A stretch of DNA of 5,443 nt, taken from assembly GCA_905480305.1 (NCBI GenBank), contig CAJQPV010000086.1, forward strand, positions 1 to 5,443, read 5' to 3'. Of this stretch, positions 1 to 5,149 are shown in pieces. This DNA comes from an uncultured Gammaproteobacteria bacterium. GTDB lineage: Bacteria; Pseudomonadota; Gammaproteobacteria; UBA9214. The notes beneath the pieces are model-generated. The model saw nothing but the letters and a program-made list of their open reading frames with translations, did not search any database and was not told the origin of the DNA. Within the stretch, counting starts at the first letter, position 1; each line of letters starts with the position of its first letter. The position numbers and the translations under genes were made by a program.

Positions 1-554
1 TTGCTTGACATTATCGTCTTTGGACGTGCCGCCGGTAACAAGATCATTGAGTTCCTGGCGAGAACCGCTATCACCGGCCACTGCATGACGACATGCTGGA
101 GCCGGCACTGCAGCGACTGGCTCGATGGGATAATACTGAAGAAGGTCTGTCCGTCAGCGTGCTGCGTGAGGAACTGACCCGCGCTATGGAAGAGCACTGC
201 GGAGTCTTTCGTACTGAAGAAGTTCTCAGCGAAGGTGTCAACAAGGTTCTCGCCTTGCAGCAGCGCATGAAAGACGTGCGCATCAGGGACCACAGCCAGG
301 TTTTCAACACCGCACGGATTGAAGCACTGGAGCTGGAAAACCTCATGGATGTTGCCATTGCAACGATCATGTCGGCTCACAAACGCCAGGAAAGCCGGGG
401 CGCACATTCACGCATAGACTATCCAGAACGTGATGATGTCAACTGGTTACGCCATAGCCTGTATCACAAGACAAGCCACACGGTAGATTACAAACCGGTG
501 CGCATGAAACCACTAACGGTGGATTCCTTCCCGCCAAAGCCACGTACTTATTAA
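1..554 (+). CDS. sdhA: Succinate dehydrogenase flavoprotein subunit SdhA, C-terminal part, with an apparent frameshift
   Basis: SdhA is the FAD-carrying catalytic subunit of complex II, oxidising succinate to fumarate on the cytoplasmic face of the inner membrane. Only the C-terminal third is here; the FAD-binding domain lies upstream of the window. Bases 1-60 read [20 protein letters not shown] in frame 1. The homology then continues in frame 3 from base 60 ([11 protein letters not shown], then [14 protein letters not shown]). One base appears to be missing near 58-62, because a G after GCG would restore a continuous protein. The rest follows E. coli SdhA closely, with [18 protein letters not shown], the conserved SRGAHSR motif, and the family ending FPPKPRTY before TAA at 552-554. 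An ORF starting at ATG 93 is only the downstream half and not a separate gene. A sequencing error is the simplest explanation; a real inactivating mutation is possible. It lies 11 bases upstream of sdhB. Confidence 0.93.
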
Positions 555-565
555 TAGCGAACGCC

Positions 566-1267
566 ATGAAATTTTCTATCTATCGCTTTAATCCGGATAC
601 CGACAAGCAACCCGGTATGCAGGACTACGAGTTGTCTGATGAGGGACTCGACAGGGACATGATGTTACTGGATGCGCTACTGGAGCTGAAGGTGCAGGAC
701 GAGACCTTGAGTTTTCGGCGTTCCTGCGGGGAGGGTGTGTGTGGTTCCGATGGCATGAATGTAAACGGCACCAATCAACTCGCCTGTATCACACCGCTGT
801 TTAGCCTGAAATCGCCCATCGTGATCAACCCGATGCCGGGATTACCGGTAATCCGTGATCTGATTGTTGACATGGAACAGTTTTACCACCAGTACCGCGC
901 GGTAAAACCCTACCTGATCAACAATGACCCGGAACCCGGTGTCGAACACCTGCAATCACCCGGGGACAGGGAAAAGCTTGATGGCCTGTATGAATGTATC
1001 CTGTGTGGCTGTTGCTCAACATCCTGCCCGTCATTCTGGTGGAATCCCGACAAGTTTCTTGGCCCGGCAGCATTGTTACAGTCATGGCGATTCCTCGCAG
1101 ACAGTCGAGATCAGGCAACCGATGAGCGGCTTGCCGGCCTGGACGGACCGTTCAAGTTGTTCCGCTGCCATACCATTATGAACTGCGTGGAAGTCTGTCC
1201 GAAAGGACTAAACCCGACACGCGCTATAGGCCGCATCAAGGAATTGATGGTAAAACGATCCGTCTGA
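566..1267 (+). CDS. sdhB: Succinate dehydrogenase iron-sulfur subunit SdhB
   Basis: SdhB carries electrons from the SdhA flavin through three Fe-S clusters to quinone at the SdhC/D membrane anchor. At 233 aa it has the usual length and all ligands are present by alignment to E. coli. The N-terminal ferredoxin domain has C54, C59, D62 and C74 (SCGEGVCGSDG...LAC) for the [2Fe-2S] cluster; the Asp ligand is normal in this group. The C-terminal domain has C144, C147, C150 and C211 for [4Fe-4S], and C154, C201 and C207 for [3Fe-4S], in CILCGCCSTSCPSFWWNP and FRCHTIMNCVEVCPKGLNP. The quinone-site Trp (W159 in SFWWN) and His (H202) are kept. There is no clear Shine-Dalgarno sequence before ATG 566, so translation probably depends on ribosomes leaving sdhA. 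The stop codon shares one base with the sdhE start (TGATG). Confidence 0.98.
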   Translation: MKFSIYRFNPDTDKQPGMQDYELSDEGLDRDMMLLDALLELKVQDETLSFRRSCGEGVCGSDGMNVNGTNQLACITPLFSLKSPIVINPMPGLPVIRDLIVDMEQFYHQYRAVKPYLINNDPEPGVEHLQSPGDREKLDGLYECILCGCCSTSCPSFWWNPDKFLGPAALLQSWRFLADSRDQATDERLAGLDGPFKLFRCHTIMNCVEVCPKGLNPTRAIGRIKELMVKRSV

Positions 1268-1539
1268 TGAATGCTCTGGAAACCACAGATTCAGAACGCA
1301 ATATACGTAACCGGCTTGCCTGGCAATGCCGTCGCGGCATGCGCGAGCTGGATGAACTTTTGAACCGCTTTCTGCTGCAACGCTACAGCAGCCTTGACAG
1401 CCTGCAACAGCAAACCTTTACCCGGCTGCTGGATTATCCGGATGACGTTTTACTTGAACTATTAATGGGCCGTATGGCTCCCGCAGACAAGGATGTCGCG
1501 CACATTGTCCAGGAAATACGCAACACCGCTGCGCCTTGA
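1267..1539 (+). CDS. sdhE: FAD assembly factor SdhE (YgfY/CptB family)
   Basis: SdhE is a small cytoplasmic helical protein that helps attach FAD covalently to SdhA. This 90-aa product has the family size and its hallmark motif RGMRE at residues 23-27 (CRRGMRELDELL). The second conserved block, FTRLLDYPDDVLLELLMG at about 51-68, is followed by PADKD. E. coli SdhE has matching WACRRGMRELD and RLL...D...L..WLM blocks. The ATG at 1267 overlaps the sdhB stop by one base, which indicates translational coupling. Placing the maturation factor directly after sdhB makes sense, because SdhA, SdhB and the chaperone would be produced together. The 3' end overlaps the next gene, ygfX, by 47 bases. Confidence 0.95.
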   Translation: MNALETTDSERNIRNRLAWQCRRGMRELDELLNRFLLQRYSSLDSLQQQTFTRLLDYPDDVLLELLMGRMAPADKDVAHIVQEIRNTAAP

Positions 1540-1948
1540 GATCGCACCGTCCCGTGTGCTGGGCTACTGGGTTATCATGGCTTATGGCTTGCCGCTGTTG
1601 TTATTGCCCTTTTTGCAATTACCCGGCTGGTTGAATCTCGCACTTCTCATGTTGCTGCCTGGCGGCTTTATCAGAACATGGCGTTCGCAGGTGTTGCTGC
1701 TGCATCAGGATGCAGTGCAACTATTACACTGGGGAGAAGAAAAAAACTGTCTGCTGGGTCTTCGCTCAGGCAGTCAACAACAGAAAGTGCTCTGTAACCA
1801 GGTCTTTCTCATGCCCTGGCTGGTGATCCTTTATTTTAACAAGACAGGTCCTGGCAAGGACTCGTTGGTGTTGTTACCTGATATGGTTGATCGTGAAACT
1901 TTTCGAAAGCTGCGGGTACGCTTGCAACTGGACATAAATAAACCATGA
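1493..1948 (+). CDS. ygfX: YgfX (CptA) family small inner-membrane protein
   Basis: This 151-aa protein matches the YgfX/CptA layout. A short basic N-terminus ends in PLRLEIAPSR (12-21). Two closely spaced hydrophobic segments follow at about 22-42 and 46-60, then a cytoplasmic C-terminal domain ending in the family-like pattern SLVLLPDMVDRETFRKLRVRL (about 124-144). In E. coli, ygfX pairs with sdhE and was reported as a toxin affecting cell division proteins; a link to SDH flavinylation is also proposed, and the toxin role is debated. Position right after sdhE is the strongest support here. ATG 1493 sits directly after AAGG, too close for a normal Shine-Dalgarno. TTG 1505 would be better spaced from AAGGA and would still keep PLRLEIAPSR, so the true start could be 12 bases downstream. 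The overlap with sdhE is 47 or 35 bases. Confidence 0.85.
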   Translation: MSRTLSRKYATPLRLEIAPSRVLGYWVIMAYGLPLLLLPFLQLPGWLNLALLMLLPGGFIRTWRSQVLLLHQDAVQLLHWGEEKNCLLGLRSGSQQQKVLCNQVFLMPWLVILYFNKTGPGKDSLVLLPDMVDRETFRKLRVRLQLDINKP

Positions 1949-3444
1949 GATATCTGCAGGGTATTATTATTCCTGCATGGTGTTGCCTGTTGCTACTGTC
2001 AGGGCTTGCCGGTTGCAGTGAACCACGGGACGACGTTATCCGTTTTGGACTTGCCAGTGCACCAGCCAACCTTGATCCGCGTTACGCTACCGATGCCACT
2101 TCGGCTCGTATAAACCGCTTGCTGTATCAACGCCTCGTTGATTTTGATGCGCAGTTTCGTCCGCTACCGGCATTGGCAAACTGGCGGCAGATCACACCGT
2201 TGCGCTACCGCTTCCGTCTGAAAGCAGGGCGGGCGGATTTTCATGACGGTAGCACCCTGAATGCTGCTGATGTGGCCGCAACTTACCAGTCAATACTGGC
2301 CCCGGACAGCGGATCACCTCATGCCGGCACCCTGAAGCTGATCGAGCGTATTACCGTTGAGGACAGCAATACGCTGGATTTTTATCTGCATCGACCGGAC
2401 CCGTTATTCCCCGGTTATCTCGCCATTGGTATTTTGCCTGCCGCCGGGATCAGTAGTAATTATCCTTTTCATGAGAAACCCGTCGGCAGTGGTCCGTTCC
2501 GCCTTGCTGAATGGCCTGAGCCGGGCAGGCTAACCCTGAAACGACTCGCGGACGGTCAATTATTTGAGATGATCAGGATAGGTGATCCGACTGTGCGGGT
2601 TTTAAAACTGCTGCGCGGTGAGGTTGATATTCTGCAAAATGATCTCCCTTCCGAATTACTCAGCTACCTGTCAGGTAAATCTGATCTCAAGGTGACCTTC
2701 GGTGCCGGCAGTAATTTCTCCTATATCGGCTTTAACCTCGCAGATCCGGTCACCGCTAACTTGCAGGTACGACAGGCGATTGCGCATGCCATTGACCGCG
2801 ATGCGATCGTGCATCATATCTTCGGTGATGCCGCCAGGCCAGCAGCAGCATTATTGCCACCCGAGCACTGGGCTGGTCATAAGGCACTTGAGCCATTGTC
2901 TTATGATCCTGTGCGTGCGCGCCAGTTGCTGGCCGAGGCAGGCTACAGTGAAGCAGAGCCGCTGAAACTGGGTTACAAGACCTCCACCGACCCGCTGCGT
3001 ATCCGTATCGCGACGATAATCCAGCAGCAATTGCGTGAAGCCGGGATAGATATGGCATTGCAAAGCTACGACTGGGGTACCTTTTACGGCGATATCAAGG
3101 CGGGGCGCTTTCAGATGTATAGCCTGTCCTGGGTTGGTATTAAAACTCCGGATATTTTTCGTTACGCCTTTCACAGCGAGTCGCTACCGCCAGAAGGCGC
3201 AAACAGGGGGCATTTGCATGATGCCGCCATCGATAATCTGGTGGCTGCAGCAGAGCAGGGTGCCTCACTGGAAGCACAGGCAGTTGCCTATCGGGACATT
3301 CAATTCAGGCTACTGCAGCTGTTACCCTATATTCCACTCTGGTATGAAGACCACGTCTTCGCTGCCCGCAATGATATCAGCGGTTACCAACTGGCAGGCG
3401 ACGGTAACTACGACAGCCTTGTCACTACCATCAGAATTCCTTGA
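1945..3444 (+). CDS. Family 5 (peptide/nickel type) solute-binding lipoprotein, orphan
   Basis: This 499-aa protein belongs to the OppA/DppA/NikA-type extracellular solute-binding family (SBP_bac_5). The N-terminus is a lipoprotein signal, with hydrophobic residues about 6-20 and lipobox LAGC, giving acylated Cys24. Ser at +2 favours release to the outer membrane by the Lol rule, not retention in the inner membrane. Family marks include NLDPRYATDATSARI (about 42-56), FHDGSTLNAADVAATYQSIL (99-118), PVGSGPFRLAEW (179-190), VRQAIAHAIDRDAI and YDPVRARQLLAEAGYSE, and the C-terminal SWVGIKTPDIFRYAFHSES region. ATG 1945 overlaps the ygfX stop as ATGA, so it is part of the sdh transcript. No permease or ATPase gene lies beside it, so it either serves a transporter encoded elsewhere or has a non-transport role such as peptide sensing. 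The substrate cannot be read from the sequence. Confidence 0.93.
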   Translation: MRYLQGIIIPAWCCLLLLSGLAGCSEPRDDVIRFGLASAPANLDPRYATDATSARINRLLYQRLVDFDAQFRPLPALANWRQITPLRYRFRLKAGRADFHDGSTLNAADVAATYQSILAPDSGSPHAGTLKLIERITVEDSNTLDFYLHRPDPLFPGYLAIGILPAAGISSNYPFHEKPVGSGPFRLAEWPEPGRLTLKRLADGQLFEMIRIGDPTVRVLKLLRGEVDILQNDLPSELLSYLSGKSDLKVTFGAGSNFSYIGFNLADPVTANLQVRQAIAHAIDRDAIVHHIFGDAARPAAALLPPEHWAGHKALEPLSYDPVRARQLLAEAGYSEAEPLKLGYKTSTDPLRIRIATIIQQQLREAGIDMALQSYDWGTFYGDIKAGRFQMYSLSWVGIKTPDIFRYAFHSESLPPEGANRGHLHDAAIDNLVAAAEQGASLEAQAVAYRDIQFRLLQLLPYIPLWYEDHVFAARNDISGYQLAGDGNYDSLVTTIRIP

Positions 3445-3503
3445 CGATACAGAAAGAAATATCCTGACGCTGCTGGAGCAATGAGTAGTTAAACATTCAT
3501 AGG

Positions 3504-3532
3504 TTTATATCAACCATCCCTGACTCTATAAT
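3504..3532 (+). promoter_or_regulatory. Sigma-70 promoter predicted to give a leaderless L,D-transpeptidase mRNA
   Basis: A perfect -10 box TATAAT lies at 3527-3532. With a 17-base spacer, TTTATA at 3504-3509 matches four of six bases of the -35 consensus TTGACA. Transcription would start about six to eight bases after the -10 box, which falls on or next to the ATG at 3539. No Shine-Dalgarno sequence precedes that ATG. The promoter sits in the AT-rich gap after the binding-protein gene, so the transpeptidase probably has its own transcript. Confidence 0.6.
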
Positions 3533-3538
3533 CAAATC

Positions 3539-4039
3539 ATGCAGCCAAACCCCTACCAGATAAAAGCAAGTATCGACGGACAGCGCCTGCAACTGCTCGA
3601 ATCCGACAAAATAATCATGGACGTCGCTATCGCCACCGCCAGCAATGGTCCCGGCGAAATCATGCACAGTGAATGCACACCACGGGGTTGGCACATAATT
3701 CGTGCAAAGATAGGTGCTGGTGCCCCGGAAAATGCAGTCTTTACAGGACGCCGGCAAACCGGGGAGATCTTTACGCCGGCTTTAAAGGAGCAACACCCCG
3801 GGCGAGACTGGATGCTAACCCGCATCCTCTGGCTGAGCGGGCTTGAACCGGGAAAGAATCGACTGGGTGAGCGAGATTCAATGCGTCGTTACATCTACAT
3901 CCACGGCTGCCCCGATACAGACGAGATGGGCATACCGTCATCGCACGGTTGTATCAAAATGAGAAATGCAGAGGTGATTCGTTTATTTGATATTGTTCCT
4001 GCCGGAACAAAGGTGCTGATTCAGGAAGCGCGACTCTGA
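3539..4039 (+). CDS. L,D-transpeptidase (YkuD domain) without a recognisable signal peptide
   Basis: YkuD-domain enzymes use a catalytic Cys to form 3-3 peptidoglycan cross-links or to attach or trim cell-wall peptides in the periplasm. This 166-aa protein is essentially one catalytic domain. The N-terminal strands QIKASIDGQRLQLLE (7-21) resemble the start of YkuD folds. TPRGWHIIRAKIGAG (47-61) is the family's TPxG segment. The active site is IHG (H122) followed by SSHGCIKMRN, giving S135, H136, G137, C138 and R142-N143. No hydrophobic export signal is present, and the frame is closed upstream by TGA at 3521-3523, so a longer start is impossible without a sequence error. The enzyme is therefore predicted cytoplasmic, or exported in an unusual way. 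It lies 94 bases after the binding-protein gene and has its own likely promoter. The exact reaction (cross-linking, carboxypeptidase or other) cannot be told. Confidence 0.92.
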   Translation: MQPNPYQIKASIDGQRLQLLESDKIIMDVAIATASNGPGEIMHSECTPRGWHIIRAKIGAGAPENAVFTGRRQTGEIFTPALKEQHPGRDWMLTRILWLSGLEPGKNRLGERDSMRRYIYIHGCPDTDEMGIPSSHGCIKMRNAEVIRLFDIVPAGTKVLIQEARL

Positions 4040-4052
4040 TTAAATAAAACCC

Positions 4053-4066
4053 GACAAGCGCTTGTT
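4053..4066. terminator. Palindrome between convergent genes, possible weak bidirectional terminator
   Basis: ACAAGCGCTTGT at 4054-4065 is a perfect 12-base palindrome, extended by a G-T pair at 4053/4066. On the plus strand it is followed by a T-rich run (TCTGTTCTTTTGTTG), and on the minus strand by GGGTTTTATTT. Its place between the ends of the transpeptidase gene and the leftward GntR-like gene fits a shared terminator. The hairpin would be weak (about five pairs with a four-base loop), so it could equally be a protein-binding site. Confidence 0.35.
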
Positions 4067-4123
4067 CTGTTCTTTTGTTGTCTCCAGCTATGGGGACGTG
4101 GACAATTTTGTATGTTTTCCCTG

Positions 4124-4345
4124 CTATCGCACCCGGTCAGCAACATAGGTGCCTCTTTTCGGTATCTTGTAAAGGACACCATCTACGACCAGATTCTCAA
4201 CAGCTTTTCGTACTGTCATGTAGGAGATGCCGAGTTCTTTTGCGATTGTCCTTTCACCATTCAGCTTGGTATCGACTTCCAGGTTGCTAATAAACTCCCT
4301 GATTCTGTATTCCACAAAAAGATATTTATATGCAAATTTATCCAT
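4124..4345 (-). CDS. GntR-type winged helix DNA-binding domain, minimal or truncated regulator
   Basis: The 73-aa product is a GntR winged helix-turn-helix and nothing else. Residues 1-30 match the lead-in helix (YLFVEYRIREFISNLEV). GERTIAKELGISYMTVRKAV (30-49) is the helix-turn-helix in the usual place of SERelA..LGVSr.TVR.A, and the wing follows as LVVDGVLYKIPKRGTYVAD (52-70). TAG stops it three residues later, where full regulators continue into a ligand-binding domain of roughly 50-170 residues. No such domain follows in any frame before the transpeptidase gene. It is either the remnant of a regulator or a minimal DNA-binding protein. An AGGA lies ten bases before the ATG. The coding sequence is visibly more AT-rich than the sdh genes, consistent with transfer. 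Palindromes upstream and downstream could be its sites. Confidence 0.62.
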   Translation of the reverse strand: MDKFAYKYLFVEYRIREFISNLEVDTKLNGERTIAKELGISYMTVRKAVENLVVDGVLYKIPKRGTYVADRVR

Positions 4346-4372
4346 GGTATCTGCATCCTGAAGTGATGATGT

Positions 4373-4393
4373 AAAAAGTCTTCCCGGAAGACT
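4373..4393 (-). terminator. Leftward hairpin plus T-tract ahead of the GntR-like gene
   Basis: Read on the minus strand, AGTCTTC and GAAGACT form a perfect seven-pair stem around a three-base loop (4377-4393), followed directly by TTTTAC. This has the form of an intrinsic terminator and lies about 27 bases upstream of the GntR-like start codon. It could end a short leftward transcript or act as an attenuator in that gene's leader. On the plus strand it is preceded by A's and would not terminate. Confidence 0.5.
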
Positions 4394-4503
4394 GTCTGCC
4401 AGGTATGGAAGCTACCTGATCTATATGACACTTATGGCTAACAAGATACGTGCCAGTTTGTTAACTCAGCAAAAAACAGTAATAAGCACATGAAACAATA
4501 AAT

Positions 4504-4532
4504 ATAATTATGTAATTACATGAGTCGATCAA
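4504..4532 (-). promoter_or_regulatory. Possible leftward promoter with a palindromic operator in its spacer
   Basis: On the minus strand TTGATC (4532-4527, four of six to TTGACA) and AATTAT (4509-4504, four of six to TATAAT) are separated by exactly 17 bases. Inside that spacer is a perfect 12-base palindrome, ATGTAATTACAT (4510-4521). Its GT...AC half-site layout resembles operators of GntR-family regulators. Transcription from here would run through the 4373-4393 hairpin into the GntR-like gene, so autoregulation is a reasonable inference. Both promoter boxes are only moderate. Confidence 0.35.
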
Positions 4533-4705
4533 GCTCTGTTGTTGCCCGGTATTGGTGCCAGGTCTGGTTACTTGCACCAGATTGAGAGTATGGTGAACAT
4601 AAATGGCATCCTCCATTCAGGTTTGCCAGAGTATCTAGTTCAAGTTTTGGTTTGTCCCCCCCGCAACCTGAGCACTTTTGTGCTTTGGTTGTCTGTCATT
4701 AATAT

Positions 4706-4710
4706 GGAGG
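4706..4710 (+). promoter_or_regulatory. Strong ribosome binding site of the dodecin gene
   Basis: GGAGG lies seven bases before ATG 4718. This spacing favours ATG 4718 over GTG 4715, which would leave only four bases, and over the in-frame ATG 4724, which would leave 13. Confidence 0.8.
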
Positions 4711-4717
4711 TGTTGTG

Positions 4718-4918
4718 ATGTCTATGGTTAAAGTAATCGAAGTTATTGCTGAATCGAAAAAATCCTGGGATGCAGCTGCAGAAAATGCAGTAAAAGAAGC
4801 ATCCAAGTCGGTGCGTAATATCAAATCGCTGTATGTGCAGGACATGCAGGCTGTTGTCGAAGACGGGAAAATCAGCAAGTACAGAGTGAATGCCAGGATT
4901 TCTTTTGTAGTTGAGTAA
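4718..4918 (+). CDS. Dodecin family protein
   Basis: Dodecins are tiny beta-alpha-beta-beta proteins that assemble into hollow dodecamers; classical members store or buffer flavins or CoA. The 66-aa product fits the family over its whole length: VKVIEVIAESKKSWDAAAEN (4-23) covers strand 1 and the start of the helix with the SW motif, the helix runs on through VKEASKSVRNI, and VEDGKISKYRVNARISFVVE (47-66) gives the last strands. Compared from memory with flavin-binding archaeal and mycobacterial dodecins, the flavin-stacking Trp seems to be Ser37 (or shifted, Tyr39) and the partner Gln seems to be Arg56. It looks closer to the SW...QDM type, whose ligand is less certain. GGAGG stands seven bases upstream. 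Both neighbours are non-coding, so it is probably transcribed alone; a GC-rich hairpin begins 17 bases after the stop. Confidence 0.93.
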   Translation: MSMVKVIEVIAESKKSWDAAAENAVKEASKSVRNIKSLYVQDMQAVVEDGKISKYRVNARISFVVE

Positions 4919-4934
4919 GTCGGCACAGGCGAGA

Positions 4935-4961
4935 AGCGGCCTGTTGTACTACCAGGCCGCT
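4935..4961. repeat. GC-rich perfect hairpin after dodecin
   Basis: AGCGGCCTG (4935-4943) and CAGGCCGCT (4953-4961) form nine perfect pairs around a nine-base loop. The position just after the dodecin stop suggests a 3'-end or termination structure, but no T-tract follows, so an intrinsic terminator is not proven. It could instead protect the mRNA 3' end. Confidence 0.6.
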
Positions 4962-4994
4962 GCACCTGACAGCCGCACCGAGGTATTGTCACTG

Positions 4995-5021
4995 CCTGCG
5001 CTGGATCTCTGCCAGCGCAGG
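4995..5021. repeat. Second GC-rich perfect hairpin
   Basis: CCTGCGCTGG (4995-5004) and CCAGCGCAGG (5012-5021) form ten perfect pairs around a seven-base loop, 33 bases after the first hairpin. ATTGTCTCTCCCTG follows, which is pyrimidine-rich but not a clean T-tract. The pair of hairpins may act together as a 3'-end structure, or may be part of a dispersed repeat. The sequence is unlike the MITE arms downstream. Confidence 0.6.
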
Positions 5022-5103
5022 GATTGTCTCTCCCTGATCGACAGACGTTTTGGCCGCTGTTTTGTTTGTGCCAAAGCTCTTTTGTTGGCAGAACCGAGGC
5101 GTG

Positions 5104-5119
5104 TGTGACCAGAATCACA
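5104..5119. promoter_or_regulatory. CRP-type binding site (perfect TGTGA-N6-TCACA core)
   Basis: TGTGACCAGAATCACA matches both five-base half-sites of the CRP consensus with the required six-base gap. The flanking bases do not match the extended consensus. It lies about 208 bases upstream of cysC, separated from it by the MITE-like element, and about 185 bases after the dodecin stop. No well-placed -10 box was recognised beside it. Its target may be cysC or a promoter displaced by the insertion. Confidence 0.55.
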
Positions 5120-5121
5120 GG

Positions 5122-5149
5122 AATAAATATGCTCTGATACGAATGGCAC
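5122..5149 (+). repeat. Diverged copy of the cysC start region, left of the MITE
   Basis: The segment around AATATG (5126-5131) and TGATACGAATGGCAC (5135-5149) resembles the cysC start at 5322-5349, which reads AATATG, AGTAA, then TGATACGAATGTCAC. The 15-base block matches at 14 positions and is spaced exactly 200 bases from its partner. The left copy has its own AGGA six to seven bases before the ATG, but reads ATG CTC TGA, so it encodes nothing. It overlaps the left end of the repeat element. Confidence 0.45.

Larger units (their letters stand above)
4394..4717. other. AT-rich intergenic region without a convincing gene
   Basis: Between the leftward terminator and the dodecin start I find no protein with recognisable similarity. 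The region holds the palindrome and promoter candidate near 4504-4532, competing small inverted repeats at 4553-4580 (TGGTGC/GCACCA and CTGGT/ACCAG), and a weak AGCAC/GTGCT hairpin at 4671-4684 followed by TTGGTTGT. A 42-codon frame from ATG 4590 ends in TGA at 4716-4718, overlapping the dodecin ATG. No clear rightward promoter for dodecin was identified; TATAAT at 4503-4508 lacks a good -35 box. Confidence 0.5.

Noticed and set aside
93..554. A separate 153-residue gene starting at ATG 93
   Set aside because: The residues before it ([11 protein letters not shown]) are already SdhA sequence in the same frame, and bases 1-60 continue SdhA in frame 1, so this is the 3' part of a frameshifted sdhA.
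2756..3174. Overlapping leftward frames inside the binding-protein gene
   Set aside because: They are antisense shadows of a strongly supported family 5 binding protein and have no own motifs or ribosome-binding sites.
4715..4717. GTG as the dodecin start codon
   Set aside because: ATG 4718 is better spaced from GGAGG and gives the normal family N-terminus.
4590..4718. A 42-codon frame from ATG 4590 whose TGA overlaps the dodecin ATG, suggesting an upstream coupled peptide
   Set aside because: It has only a weak ribosome-binding sequence, no recognisable similarity, and the strong GGAGG already explains dodecin translation. Kept only as part of the intergenic description.
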